Shown here: in pieces, positions 17,602-27,532 of the stretch
How positions within the stretch are numbered: position 1 is the stretch's first letter
Layout: each line of letters starts with the position of its first letter
Source: Psychrobacter sp.
Lineage (GTDB): Bacteria > Pseudomonadota > Gammaproteobacteria > Pseudomonadales > Moraxellaceae
Direction of reading: 5' to 3'
DNA length: 64,000 bases
Assembly (NCBI GenBank): GCA_018260445.1
Contig: JAGLBE010000004.1
Coordinates: forward strand, 62,001-126,000
Translations under genes and position numbers: made by a program
Notes under the pieces: model-generated
What the model saw: the letters and a program-made list of their open reading frames with translations, nothing else
The model's database searches: none
Told to the model about the DNA's origin: nothing

Positions 17602-19644
17602 ATGACAATAAAAAACACGCTCTGGTTAATCGATGATGACCCTGCACTTAGATTAATCTTAGAGGACACCTTTACGGATGCTGGCTTAAATGTCGAGGTG
17701 TTTTCGGGGGCAAAGGGCGCTTGGGCAAAACTCAATGACGTGCTACATGGCCACGCGGCTCGCACCACCCTACCGGACGTTATTTTAACCGATATTCGTA
17801 TGCCGATTATGGATGGCTTGTCGTTTAGTGAATGGGTGCACAAGCAATTTCCGCAGCTGCCCATCGTTATCATGACCGCCCATTCTGATTTAAAATCGGC
17901 CGTCGACAGCTATCAGACTGGGGCGTTTGAATACCTGCCCAAACCCTTTGACTTAGACGATGCTATTTTAATTATTAAAAAAGCAATTCGACCAAAACCC
18001 GCCTTCGCTGAGGCACAAGAGGCACAAGAGCTACAAGAAAACAATCAAAATACGGTTAAAACAGCAGAGGATGCAAATCGTGTCAACTTAAATAGCGGTG
18101 ACGAGGATAACCCTGTATCCAACACCCCCCATACCAATAAGGCAACTAAAGCAACTAAGGCAGCCGCGCCTGCCAAAGCCACTAAAGACACTAAAGACAC
18201 TAAAGATAAGCCGCAACCGCCAAGCGATAAGCAGACGCCGACGTCCCATAAGCCGGCATCGAGCGCCAAAGACCACCACCATAGCACCACTTTTGCCAAA
18301 ACCTTTGCTAAAGACGTGCCCAAAACCGGCACTGAAGCCATTGATAAACCGGGCAAAAACAAACCAATCCAAGCTCAAGCTACCCAAACCAATATTATCG
18401 GTCAATCGCTGGCGATGCAAGCGGTGTTTAAGGCGATTGGCCGCTTAGCAACCTCACCGATTACGGTACTCATCACCGGCGAGTCGGGAACGGGCAAAGA
18501 GCTCGTAGCCAGTGCCTTACACCAACATTCACCACGCAGTAAAAAACCTTTTATTGCCTTGAATATGGCCGCAATTCCGCACGACTTAATTGAGTCCGAG
18601 CTGTTTGGTCATGAAAAAGGGGCGTTTACGGGGGCTTTGACCCAGCGCCAAGGCCGGTTTGAGCAGGCCGATGGCGGCACTTTATTTTTGGATGAAATTG
18701 GGGATATGCCGTTTAGCACCCAAACCCGCTTGTTACGCGTACTGGCAAATGGCGAGTTTTTTCGAGTCGGCGGTCAAAAACCCATTCAGGTGGATGTGCG
18801 CATTATTGCTGCCACCCATCAAAACCTTGAGCAGTTGGTCAAAGATGGCAAATTTCGTGAGGATTTATTTTATCGCTTAAATGTGATTCGGCTACCCCTG
18901 CCACCGCTACGGGCACGGCGTGATGACATCCCCGAATTGGTTGATTTTTTTATGCAGCGCGCCGCAAAAGAGATGGACGCCGAGCAAAAACAGATATCCA
19001 ATGAAGCCATGCAGTTGCTGCAAAGCTTTGACTGGCCGGGGAACGTGCGTCAAATTGAAAACGCTTGCCGCTGGATAACGGTGATGGCAACGGGCGCTTT
19101 TGTGATGATTGACGACTTGCCGCCAGAGCTGACTGAATTTGCCCGTCGTTTGCAAACCGAATCAGGAGACTTGCCGCCAAACTCGCTGTATAATCCATTG
19201 GCGACGGCTGTAAAACCGGTGAGCTACCCATTTATGCCCTCGTATCCACCAAGCTCGCAGCAAGCGACTCCCCAATCCGCTTTTTCTGCTGTTGCTAGGC
19301 CAGCGGCCGCTATGACTACCGCGCATCCTGCTGCTAGTACTAAAGCGGCGTCTCACGCTATTCGCACCGCAGCGCCAAACGGCAACCTTGCTATACCGCC
19401 AGAGGCGATAAACAATGCAGGCGCTCCCCTAAATTGGCAGCATAAACTTGAGCGTTGGGCTACCCAAGCCTTGCAAACCGGACAAACCGATATTTTACAA
19501 ACCGCGACACCTGAGTTTGAGCGCGTCCTGATAACGGTGGCGCTTGCCTATACCAAAGGGCGTAAGGGTGAGGCGGCTGACCTTTTGGGTTGGGGGCGCA
19601 ATACATTGACCCGAAAAATTAAGCAATTGGGTTTAGAACCATAA
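17602..19644 (+). CDS. ntrC: Nitrogen regulation response regulator NtrC (GlnG)
   Basis: Sigma-54-dependent activator of nitrogen-assimilation genes. The receiver domain has DDDP (11-14) and the phospho-acceptor in ILTDIRMP (Asp64). A Lys/Thr/Pro-rich linker (about residues 125-265, with [10 protein letters not shown]) replaces the usual short hinge. The AAA+ domain has Walker A GESGTGKE (about 293-300), the sigma-54 contact loop [15 protein letters not shown] and Walker [10 protein letters not shown] second low-complexity region precedes the Fis-type helix-turn-helix near the end ([20 protein letters not shown]). It has about 680 residues, against 469 in E. coli. The frame is open upstream to 17416, but the family start [13 protein letters not shown] at 17602 has GGATAAG close by. 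Confidence 0.93.
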   Translation: MTIKNTLWLIDDDPALRLILEDTFTDAGLNVEVFSGAKGAWAKLNDVLHGHAARTTLPDVILTDIRMPIMDGLSFSEWVHKQFPQLPIVIMTAHSDLKSAVDSYQTGAFEYLPKPFDLDDAILIIKKAIRPKPAFAEAQEAQELQENNQNTVKTAEDANRVNLNSGDEDNPVSNTPHTNKATKATKAAAPAKATKDTKDTKDKPQPPSDKQTPTSHKPASSAKDHHHSTTFAKTFAKDVPKTGTEAIDKPGKNKPIQAQATQTNIIGQSLAMQAVFKAIGRLATSPITVLITGESGTGKELVASALHQHSPRSKKPFIALNMAAIPHDLIESELFGHEKGAFTGALTQRQGRFEQADGGTLFLDEIGDMPFSTQTRLLRVLANGEFFRVGGQKPIQVDVRIIAATHQNLEQLVKDGKFREDLFYRLNVIRLPLPPLRARRDDIPELVDFFMQRAAKEMDAEQKQISNEAMQLLQSFDWPGNVRQIENACRWITVMATGAFVMIDDLPPELTEFARRLQTESGDLPPNSLYNPLATAVKPVSYPFMPSYPPSSQQATPQSAFSAVARPAAAMTTAHPAASTKAASHAIRTAAPNGNLAIPPEAINNAGAPLNWQHKLERWATQALQTGQTDILQTATPEFERVLITVALAYTKGRKGEAADLLGWGRNTLTRKIKQLGLEP

Positions 19645-19736
19645 GCTTATCAGTATTTAGGCCGTTTTGAACGTCTTAACAGTTTTAGAGATATCATTGC
19701 GTTTTGTAAAAAATCATCGTAATAATTAAAAAAGAC

Positions 19737-19764
19737 TTGCCAAGCTCTATAAACTGTATATAAT
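19737..19764 (+). promoter_or_regulatory. Sigma-70 promoter of tRNA-Leu
   Basis: TTGCCA (19737-19742), a 16-bp spacer and TATAAT (19759-19764) lie about 75 bp before the tRNA. Confidence 0.6.
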
Positions 19765-19840
19765 AACCAACCACTGAGAAGCACCCAGTAAGTGTATTTG
19801 ATTGAAACTCTTTAATCAAAAAAATGCGACAAGTTAAAAC

Positions 19841-19925
19841 GGGGCTGTGGCGGAATTGGTAGACGCACCAGATTTAGGTTCTGGCGCCGCAAGGTGTGAG
19901 AGTTCGAGTCTCTCCAGCCCCACCA
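19841..19925 (+). tRNA. tRNA-Leu (anticodon UAG)
   Basis: The acceptor arms GGGGCTG and CAGCCCC pair fully and the 3' ACCA is encoded. The anticodon stem CCAGA/TCTGG encloses TTTAGGT, giving anticodon TAG at 19875-19877, which reads CUN leucine codons. A long variable arm marks it as class II, and GTTCGAGTC forms the T loop. The length is 85 nt. It stands alone between ntrC and the Ser/Thr kinase gene. Confidence 0.97.
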
Positions 19926-19962
19926 TTTTAATGATTGGTTTATGATTCTCAACCCTATATTC

Positions 19963-19986
19963 AACCTGCTTTGCGCAGGTTTTTTA
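19963..19986 (+). terminator. Terminator after tRNA-Leu
   Basis: AACCTG and CAGGTT pair around CTTTGCG and are followed by TTTTT. It lies about 40 bases after the tRNA. Confidence 0.8.
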
Positions 19987-20018
19987 TTGTCTGTTATTTG
20001 GGAAAACTGGTTGCTTTT

Positions 20019-21317
20019 TTAAAGCCCTACTGCCTGCAAATCTTGCCGTACGCTACTTATCGTTTGATAGCGATTTATCCTGTTTTTGGCCAATAACTTA
20101 TTGATAATCGGCTGCAAATCCTCAAACGTTTTATCTGCTAAAGAGGCTATAGGTGCAATAGGCGCAATAGCAGCTTGGCAATGTGCCATAGCCCAATCCC
20201 TAAGCTTGTCGGTAGGCTTGTTTGCCATGTTCGCACAGCAACTATGGTTAATGGCCTGATAAGGATGCTTGCCTGCCACAATCTCATACAGCATAATACC
20301 AAAAGCATAGATATCACTTTGCACACTGATGGCTTGCCCCTGCCAGCATTCAGGTGCTATATATGCGGGCGTGCCTCTAGGCGACGTCGCTATTTCTTTA
20401 CTTAGCAACGTATCCCTTTTTGCTATCGGTTCGGCATAGGCCAAATCGGTGAGCCAAGCTGTATAATGGGTAGTAGCCGTATGGGTAGTAGCCACTTGCT
20501 CATTGCTGACCCTCTTATTGTCACTGCTCGCATTGCTAGCAAGCAAAACATTACTGGGTTTGATATCACCGTGTATCCAGCCGGCCTGATGCAAGCCCTC
20601 TATTGCCTGGGCTATGGCAATAATAAGCGCATGTTTCTGCGCATACGTGACTGGCTGGGTGTTAAGAATATTGTTTTGAAAATAATCTTGCACACTACCT
20701 AATGTGATAAAAGGCATGGTAAAGCTACTATAGGCCCATATTGATTGGTCGTGGCCTTGGCTTGGATTGACGCTAAGATTGTCGCTTGGATTGTCGCTTG
20801 GATTGTCGCTTGGATTGTCGCCTAGATTGTCGCTTAGATTGTCGCCTAGATTGTCGCTTAGATTGTCGCTTAGATTGTCGCTTAGATTGTCGCTTAAAGT
20901 GTCTAATGTCATGCTGCTATCGTGCTCACAGATAATGGGGACTATGCGAGTGCAATGGCGACTAAGCATGGGTTGCGCCCCTGTTGCTGCTTTTTTCTGT
21001 GGAAGCTGCTGGCTTAAAAGCTGTTTAATATTTGCTCGCTCTATCGCCAATGGTGTTGGCGGTTTAAAATCGGGTTGAGCCAACTGCCATTTTACCATCA
21101 CCCATTGTTGCTGATAAACCGCTTTGGTTAACCCTTGATAGACTTGATAGATAGGCTGGTTGTCTTTTAAGTCATGCGTTTGCTGGCTTGCCTCAACTTG
21201 ATGGCTCTCATAACTTAACCGGCAATGCGTAGGCGTGAGATAGCCTTGAGCAATAAGCTTATTGGTGAGCAGTTTTAGCAGCTGTTTATGGCTTTGTGTT
21301 ACGCAGATAGTTGTCAT
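20019..21317 (-). CDS. Serine/threonine protein kinase with SDN repeat insert
   Basis: Eukaryotic-type protein kinase; the substrate is unknown. The catalytic loop is HGDIKPSN (Asp251, Lys253, Asn256), the metal site is DLA rather than DFG (Asp291), and the activation-loop end RGTPAYIAPECW and SDIYAFGIMLYEIVAG are intact. A likely ATP lysine lies in WVMVKW (about Lys76), but no clear glycine-rich loop is visible, so the N-lobe is divergent. Residues 139-184 form an SDN(L/P) tetrapeptide repeat between parts of the N-lobe, encoded by 12-bp units. No membrane segment or sensor domain follows the kinase. It is divergent from the DUF815 ATPase gene. Activity is likely but not certain. Confidence 0.85.
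   Translation of the reverse strand: MTTICVTQSHKQLLKLLTNKLIAQGYLTPTHCRLSYESHQVEASQQTHDLKDNQPIYQVYQGLTKAVYQQQWVMVKWQLAQPDFKPPTPLAIERANIKQLLSQQLPQKKAATGAQPMLSRHCTRIVPIICEHDSSMTLDTLSDNLSDNLSDNLSDNLGDNLSDNLGDNPSDNPSDNPSDNLSVNPSQGHDQSIWAYSSFTMPFITLGSVQDYFQNNILNTQPVTYAQKHALIIAIAQAIEGLHQAGWIHGDIKPSNVLLASNASSDNKRVSNEQVATTHTATTHYTAWLTDLAYAEPIAKRDTLLSKEIATSPRGTPAYIAPECWQGQAISVQSDIYAFGIMLYEIVAGKHPYQAINHSCCANMANKPTDKLRDWAMAHCQAAIAPIAPIASLADKTFEDLQPIINKLLAKNRINRYQTISSVRQDLQAVGL
20776..20895. repeat. Ten 12-bp tandem repeats inside the kinase gene
   Basis: Ten nearly identical units of the type AGATTGTCGCTT run without interruption. Each in-frame unit adds one SDNL, GDNL or SDNP tetrapeptide, so changes in copy number keep the frame. 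Confidence 0.92.
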
Positions 21318-21495
21318 GATTTAGTTGTCATTAATCTTCAGCAGTGATTTTGATAGTACCATTAAACTTGTTAATGGATATAGCCATGTAAATGATTTAG
21401 GTGACTGCAACAGCGCGGCTTAAACCGCAAGCTAGCAAGCAACCAATCCTATATTCTATCTTTTTATCAAACCATTTAACTATCGAGCCACTGTG

Positions 21496-22458
21496 ATGAA
21501 TTCTAGTCATATTTTAAATCTAGATGCTACCTTAACCCAATTGTTAAGCGCTTATTTGCGCCAGCATACCACAGCGCCGCTGCATATTAATCCGCAGCAA
21601 TTGGCCTATCGCTGGGTGGGAGGCGATACAGGGAGCCTTGCACCGATTCCTCTAAATTCCTCGTTAACCCTTGCCGATTTGCTGGGCATCGACATTCAAA
21701 AAGACAAAGTGGTGCAAAATACCCAGCAGTTTTTGGCCGGCTATCCTGCCAATCACGTTTTAATGACCGGTACACGTGGCGCAGGCAAATCGTCTTTAAT
21801 TCGGGCTCTGCTAAATACGTTTCATAGCGAGGGGTTACGGATGATTGAAGTGGCCCGTGATGATCTAAAACACTTGGATAAAATTCGTCAAGCCATCAAA
21901 GCTTTAGCTGACCACCCTATTGCTGCGACAACTGGCGCCGATGGTACGCAGCCAAGTGACAAGCCTTGCCGTTATGTCGTTTACTGCGATGACTTGGCGT
22001 TTGATGCTCAAGATGAGAGTTACCGTAGCCTAAAGAGTGTGCTTGAGGGGGCTTTGGACTCCGAGCAAGACCAATTGCTGGTATATGCCACCAGCAACCG
22101 CCGCCATTTACTGCCGCAACTGATGCAAGACAATGTAAGCATTTATGACGGTCAAACCGATGCGGTGAATCCGTATGAGACCATTGATGAAACGGTATCA
22201 TTATCGGACCGTTTTGGTCTTTGGGTGTCGTTTTACCCGATGAATCAGGCCACTTATTTGCAAATTGCCCAGCACTATATCCAAAGCGAAGGGCTAGGCT
22301 GGGATGATAAGGTTCGCTCGCAAGCTTTACTATGGGCATCTAGCCGTGGCGGGCGCTCGGGCCGAGTGGCGTATCAATTTGCAAGGCATTGGACAGGGCA
22401 ACAGCGGCTACAACAAGCCAACGCCCTTAAATTAACACCGTCAAAGCTTAATGTTTAA
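21496..22458 (+). CDS. DUF815 family ATPase
   Basis: Cytoplasmic P-loop ATPase of the DUF815 family; its biological role is not established. Walker A is in MTGTRGAGKSSLIRALL (about residues 95-105) and a Walker B-like VVYCDDLAFD follows. The family segment SYRSLKSVLEGALDS and the sensor-like YATSNRRHLLP are conserved. It resembles AAA+ helper ATPases. The frame starts with a GTG at 21493, but the adjacent ATG at 21496 is preferred. It is divergent from the Ser/Thr kinase gene, with about 175 bp between them; no functional link is shown. Confidence 0.85.
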   Translation: MNSSHILNLDATLTQLLSAYLRQHTTAPLHINPQQLAYRWVGGDTGSLAPIPLNSSLTLADLLGIDIQKDKVVQNTQQFLAGYPANHVLMTGTRGAGKSSLIRALLNTFHSEGLRMIEVARDDLKHLDKIRQAIKALADHPIAATTGADGTQPSDKPCRYVVYCDDLAFDAQDESYRSLKSVLEGALDSEQDQLLVYATSNRRHLLPQLMQDNVSIYDGQTDAVNPYETIDETVSLSDRFGLWVSFYPMNQATYLQIAQHYIQSEGLGWDDKVRSQALLWASSRGGRSGRVAYQFARHWTGQQRLQQANALKLTPSKLNV

Positions 22459-22661
22459 AATCTTTTCTCTAAACTTTTTGCGCTAGCAGCGAACACATTT
22501 TAGCTTATCTCCTATTTAACTTTTTGTCATGATGGTAATCGTGGCTAATAAGGATTAACGCGGTTTTCGATATTGCTTATCTATCTACTTTTGAACAAAC
22601 TATAGACTATAAACCTTAGGTCTTGCAATTAGAAAACCAATCCATGCATCTTATAATGACC

Positions 22662-23009
22662 TTATTCACCCAAGCGACTTGTACGGCAGCTACCTGCACG
22701 ACATTCTCGTAAACGCTCGTTAATAAAGTTAACTCTGTTAGTGGTTGTTGACGTTCCACATTGCATATCAACCAAGAAAGAATCCTCTAAATATCTGCTA
22801 CAACGCTCATTTCTATCTTGTATCCACGCCAGCTCTCCACGCTTTAAAATAGCTTTTTGATGGCTATTTAAGTAACCCATTAAGTCATTATAGCGGCGCC
22901 CTAAGTCATTATCCGCTTCTTGATAAACCTTTGACAAACAATAGAGCCCATCAAAGTCGTTACGAGGTGAATCACAATTTTGAGCAGAGGCGGCTGTTGA
23001 TAACAGCAT
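22662..23009 (-). CDS. LprI/DUF1311-like exported protein, start possibly lost by frameshift
   Basis: The mature part has several cysteines and the pattern of the lysozyme-inhibitor LprI-type N-terminal domain: CDSPRNDFDGLYCLSKVYQE, then DLGRRYNDLMGYL and WIQDRNERC. From the ATG at 23009 only the end of a signal peptide remains (MLLSTAASAQ). The same frame upstream encodes a hydrophobic, signal-like stretch but has no ATG. An ATG at 23076 with TAAGG nine bases before it would supply the start if the A8 tract (T8 at 23050-23057 on the + strand) were one base shorter, giving about 137 residues. It may be a pseudogene, a phase-variable gene or a sequence error. Confidence 0.6.
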   Translation of the reverse strand: MLLSTAASAQNCDSPRNDFDGLYCLSKVYQEADNDLGRRYNDLMGYLNSHQKAILKRGELAWIQDRNERCSRYLEDSFLVDMQCGTSTTTNRVNFINERLRECRAGSCRTSRLGE

Positions 23010-23288
23010 GGCTGACGCAGAAAAAGCGATAAATAACCCGCTATATATGTTTTTTTTGAATAACAGATAACAACATGATAGTTAGCCTTAGAAATAGTAA
23101 GTATGAGAGGAGAGCGAACAGGCACAAAGTCATGGTAAGCGTTATAAGGCAACTTTGGTAGTATGAGGAGCAAGCTCTATGACTAATATTTCGTATCGTG
23201 ACAGTATGTTAAGTAGATTTATATATTACCTACTTAATAAAACTAATCAACTTTTATTCATGAATATATTTTAAGAGTTATTCAATAT

Positions 23289-23326
23289 AAAAAACCCTAT
23301 GTTACTAACATAACAAAGGGTTTTTA
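23289..23326. terminator. Bidirectional terminator between purA and the LprI-like gene
   Basis: AAAAACCCT plus ATGTTA pairs with TAACA plus AGGGTTTTT around CTAACA. It has T-runs on both strands and lies about 95 bp after the purA stop on the minus strand. The rest of 23077-23421 shows nothing I can identify. Confidence 0.75.
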
Positions 23327-23421
23327 TAGTGATTTGAATGATTCTAAAATTGCAATGTTAACCAGTTGTGTAGAGTTGATTAGGAACCTGACACGATAGA
23401 GATAACATTAACTATTGAAAA

Positions 23422-24720
<1,299 letters not shown>

Positions 24721-24910
24721 TTAAACCGCTTAATTGAAACTTTAAAACCATTAAAAAAGGCGCATAAAATCGGAGTCAATTTTAATAACCCATGCTTAAC
24801 TAGATTGTACTAGAAACGTTGTCTTTGCAACTAGGTATTAGCAGCTTTGTACTAATAAAAAGGTCGTGATAACTCAAGATTAAAAATTTATATGCCAACC
24901 TTTATTATTA

Positions 24911-25040
24911 GGACTTACCCAAAATATGATTGAACAGCGTCATAAAGTGACGGTAATTATTTTTGGAGCGGCTTCGCTCTACCTTTAGACGATGCAAAAA
25001 TAATTGCCAGTCGTCATATTATCTTAATATGCGTAAGTCC
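24911..25040. mobile_element. 130-bp palindromic MITE-like element
   Basis: The ends GGACTTAC and GTAAGTCC are perfect inverted repeats flanked by TA on both sides (24909-24910 and 25041-25042). Inside, TAATTATTTTTG pairs with CAAAAATAATTG, so most of the element can fold back on itself. It has no coding capacity. It differs in sequence from the 102-bp family. TA duplications fit the IS630 or IS427-type (IS5) groups. It separates hisZ from purA. Confidence 0.75.
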
Positions 25041-25076
25041 TAATTATCTAACGCTTTCATTATTCAACCGCCTTTA

Positions 25077-26510
25077 TTATTCAACTGCTTTTAGTACCCA
25101 ATGATTATCTTGCAGCACTAAATGATGGGTGACATCATGCGGCACATCCACTGCGCTTAGTGGCCGTATCACTCGATCCCCCAATTGGCGTAACGCACTT
25201 ACCTGATGATTTAGGGCAGCCATTAAGGTTGCAAAGTTTGCGCCCGTGTCTACGCTTGTGGCTTTGGCATCATCGGCGCCCTTTAAGCTGGCATTCACTG
25301 GGCCTAAAGTTGAGTCTAAAACTCCCGTCATCCGTTGCCAATCGGCATAGTCAATCAGCACCAGTTTAGGCGTCGCCAAAGTAATATGGCGCTGTAATCG
25401 GGTGAGCTCCAAACTAAATCCTGTGGCTTGGCGGGTGGCGATTGACTCCTGCTCATCGCCCACGTGCGACGCGCTGAGCTGACCGTTAAAACGTCCGCCC
25501 CGCACCACAGGTTGCGACTCGCTGCCAAAATAGCCATTAAACACAATGCCCGTATGATAATGATAGCCAAGCTCGGTGATATCGACGCTCACATGACCAT
25601 GGTAGGTCGTTTTAATATGGGCCACCAGGCGCTGTACCTCATCAATGGCGGCCATGATAACCGCATCGTTTTTGGCGCTAGCTGACAGGGTGGTTTTCAG
25701 CGTCGCCACATCGTGACCATATAGGGCTAGCTGATAGAAATCGTTGCCCATTGGCAAAGTGGCGCACACACTGTTAAGCTCGGGCAAGGCTTTGTTGGCA
25801 TACAGGCGAATAAGCGCAGCAGCCTGATTTGCTGATAAGCCTGCCAACGCTTTTAGACGGGCAAAAATCGCCACATGCCCGATATCAATATGCAGCTTTT
25901 TTTGTAAATCTAAGGTAGCCAGCAAGCCATATAACACATCCATCAATTCAAGGTCGGCATCAAGACTATCGCAACCAAAAATTTCTGCGCCCAATTGCAG
26001 TGGCGTGCGTGACCCAAACAAACCATTGGGCAAGGTGCGTATCACATGACCAGCATAACAGTAGCGAGCAATGGCATCCGCTTTGCCAAGCTTGGTTAAA
26101 TGCGCATCGATACGTGATATTTGCGGGGTAATATCCGCCCGCACCCCCATCAGTCGCCCAGACAATTGGTCAATAATTTTAAACGTTTGCCGTTTTAAAT
26201 CCTCTGACGCATTGCCCAAGAGCGATTCGGTAAATTCAATCATGGGCGGGCAAATCAGCTCGTAGCCACGATTGGCCAATAATTGGGTCAGCTCATAACG
26301 CAGCCACTCTTGTTTTTGCGCCTCACCAGACAACAAATCGCTGACCCCATCCGGCAATAGCCATATGTTGTCAATATCACTCGCATGTGCCAGATTATTA
26401 GGCACGCGATGCACCTGCTGGTCTGCTGTAGCAACCGCGGGCTTAGAGGATAGCGCAGTAGGACTATTAGGATTAGAGACGAGATTTGGGGTTATAGAAG
26501 TGTCAGACAC
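25077..26510 (-). CDS. hisZ: ATP phosphoribosyltransferase regulatory subunit HisZ
   Basis: A catalytically inactive paralogue of histidyl-tRNA synthetase that activates the short form of HisG in histidine synthesis. Class II synthetase-like segments are visible: WLLPDGVSDLL, MRGVRADITPQ-type LMGVRADITPQISRIDA, and a core ending near GRFNGQL. It lacks the C-terminal anticodon-binding domain of HisRS. The GTG at 26510 is preferred because AAGGA lies six bases before it; an in-frame ATG upstream at 26561 has no such site. It has about 477 residues, longer than the usual 390, with a Ser/Pro/Thr-rich N-terminus and a variable insert near the C-terminus. It lies upstream of purA. Confidence 0.88.
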   Translation of the reverse strand: MSDTSITPNLVSNPNSPTALSSKPAVATADQQVHRVPNNLAHASDIDNIWLLPDGVSDLLSGEAQKQEWLRYELTQLLANRGYELICPPMIEFTESLLGNASEDLKRQTFKIIDQLSGRLMGVRADITPQISRIDAHLTKLGKADAIARYCYAGHVIRTLPNGLFGSRTPLQLGAEIFGCDSLDADLELMDVLYGLLATLDLQKKLHIDIGHVAIFARLKALAGLSANQAAALIRLYANKALPELNSVCATLPMGNDFYQLALYGHDVATLKTTLSASAKNDAVIMAAIDEVQRLVAHIKTTYHGHVSVDITELGYHYHTGIVFNGYFGSESQPVVRGGRFNGQLSASHVGDEQESIATRQATGFSLELTRLQRHITLATPKLVLIDYADWQRMTGVLDSTLGPVNASLKGADDAKATSVDTGANFATLMAALNHQVSALRQLGDRVIRPLSAVDVPHDVTHHLVLQDNHWVLKAVE

Positions 26511-26561
26511 GAGTAATCCTTGTTGGGTGTGGCAGCAAGGTGCAAAGGCCAAATACACCAT

Positions 26562-27040
26562 TTTAATAGTTGGTTGATATATGGATTGGTTATTATATGG
26601 GTTATCTAGTCAACAAGTTGGATGAATACAGCTTTTTTACTCTTATAATAATAGATGGGCGCACGGATTGTGTTAACGTTGTCTAGTTAGCCGAGTATGG
26701 ATGTTTTGGTGATAGACTTATTATTTTATTGTCGATTGTTCAGGCATATTTTTCGCTATCAAGTCTAGCATAGCTTAATGCTTTCGCCTAGCGAACCCTC
26801 AGTCTAATATTCTCAATCCGTTATTGGCCGTTATTGGGCGGTTAGACAATAACCTGTCTTTACAAGGAATAGGTAAAGCTCGCTTGTTTAGCCAGGTTGG
26901 TTGCCTGCAAGTGGTCTGAATGTGTTACTATTTGCCAAAAGTGGCCCTAGCTTATTTTTATATTGGTGCCATATCTGTAAAATCTACCAACCCACCGCGT
27001 TATCTTCCTAGTTTATTGCAACCTATCGAGCCTTATCCTT
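26562..27040. other. Gene-free region between divergent hisZ and the DUF2237 gene
   Basis: About 480 bp with no open reading frame I can support, no tRNA and no clear hairpin terminator. It must contain the promoters of the two divergent genes, but I see no convincing -35/-10 pair. Confidence 0.5.
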
Positions 27041-27427
27041 ATGTCATCTCATCACCCCGACCCTAATCTTAACCAAGCCAACGTGCTCGGTACGCCGCTT
27101 GCGAGCTGCTGTTTTGACCCCATTACCGGCTATTATCGTAATGGATTTTGTCATACGGGCCCTCAAGACCAAGGTTTGCATACCGTTTGCGCCCAAATGA
27201 CCAGTGAATTTTTACAGTTTTCTGCCGAGCGCGGCAACGATTTAATCACCCCGATTCCAGAGTACAACTTTAAAGGCTTGCAACCAGGCGATTATTGGTG
27301 CATTTGCGCCCTACGTTGGATTGAGGCGTTAGAACTTGGTATGGCGCCAAAAATTAAGCTTGAGGCCTGTCATGAAAGCTTAAGTGAATTGGTGAGTCTA
27401 CAAGTTTTAGAAAGCTATGCATTATAA
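27041..27427 (+). CDS. DUF2237 family protein
   Basis: Small cytoplasmic protein of the DUF2237 family, whose function is unknown. The family pattern is plain: NVLGTPLASCCFDPITGYYR near residue 15, then CHTGPQDQGLHTVCAQMT, SAERGNDLITPIPEY and LQPGDYWCICALRWIEAL. Several conserved cysteines are present. The last 35 residues are less conserved and may vary between species. The 128-residue length fits the family. It precedes corA by about 105 bp in the same direction. Confidence 0.85.
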   Translation: MSSHHPDPNLNQANVLGTPLASCCFDPITGYYRNGFCHTGPQDQGLHTVCAQMTSEFLQFSAERGNDLITPIPEYNFKGLQPGDYWCICALRWIEALELGMAPKIKLEACHESLSELVSLQVLESYAL

Positions 27428-27532
27428 GTGTTTAGAAGCGACAAGCGGTAAGCTTGGTGGTATCGACATCAACCAAGTTGGTAGCAAACTGGCTAACGGA
27501 TGCCAGTCGACTATTTTAATGGGGAGGCGCTA

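Noticed and set aside
20776-20895. CRISPR or mobile repeat
   Set aside because: The units are in-frame coding repeats without spacers.
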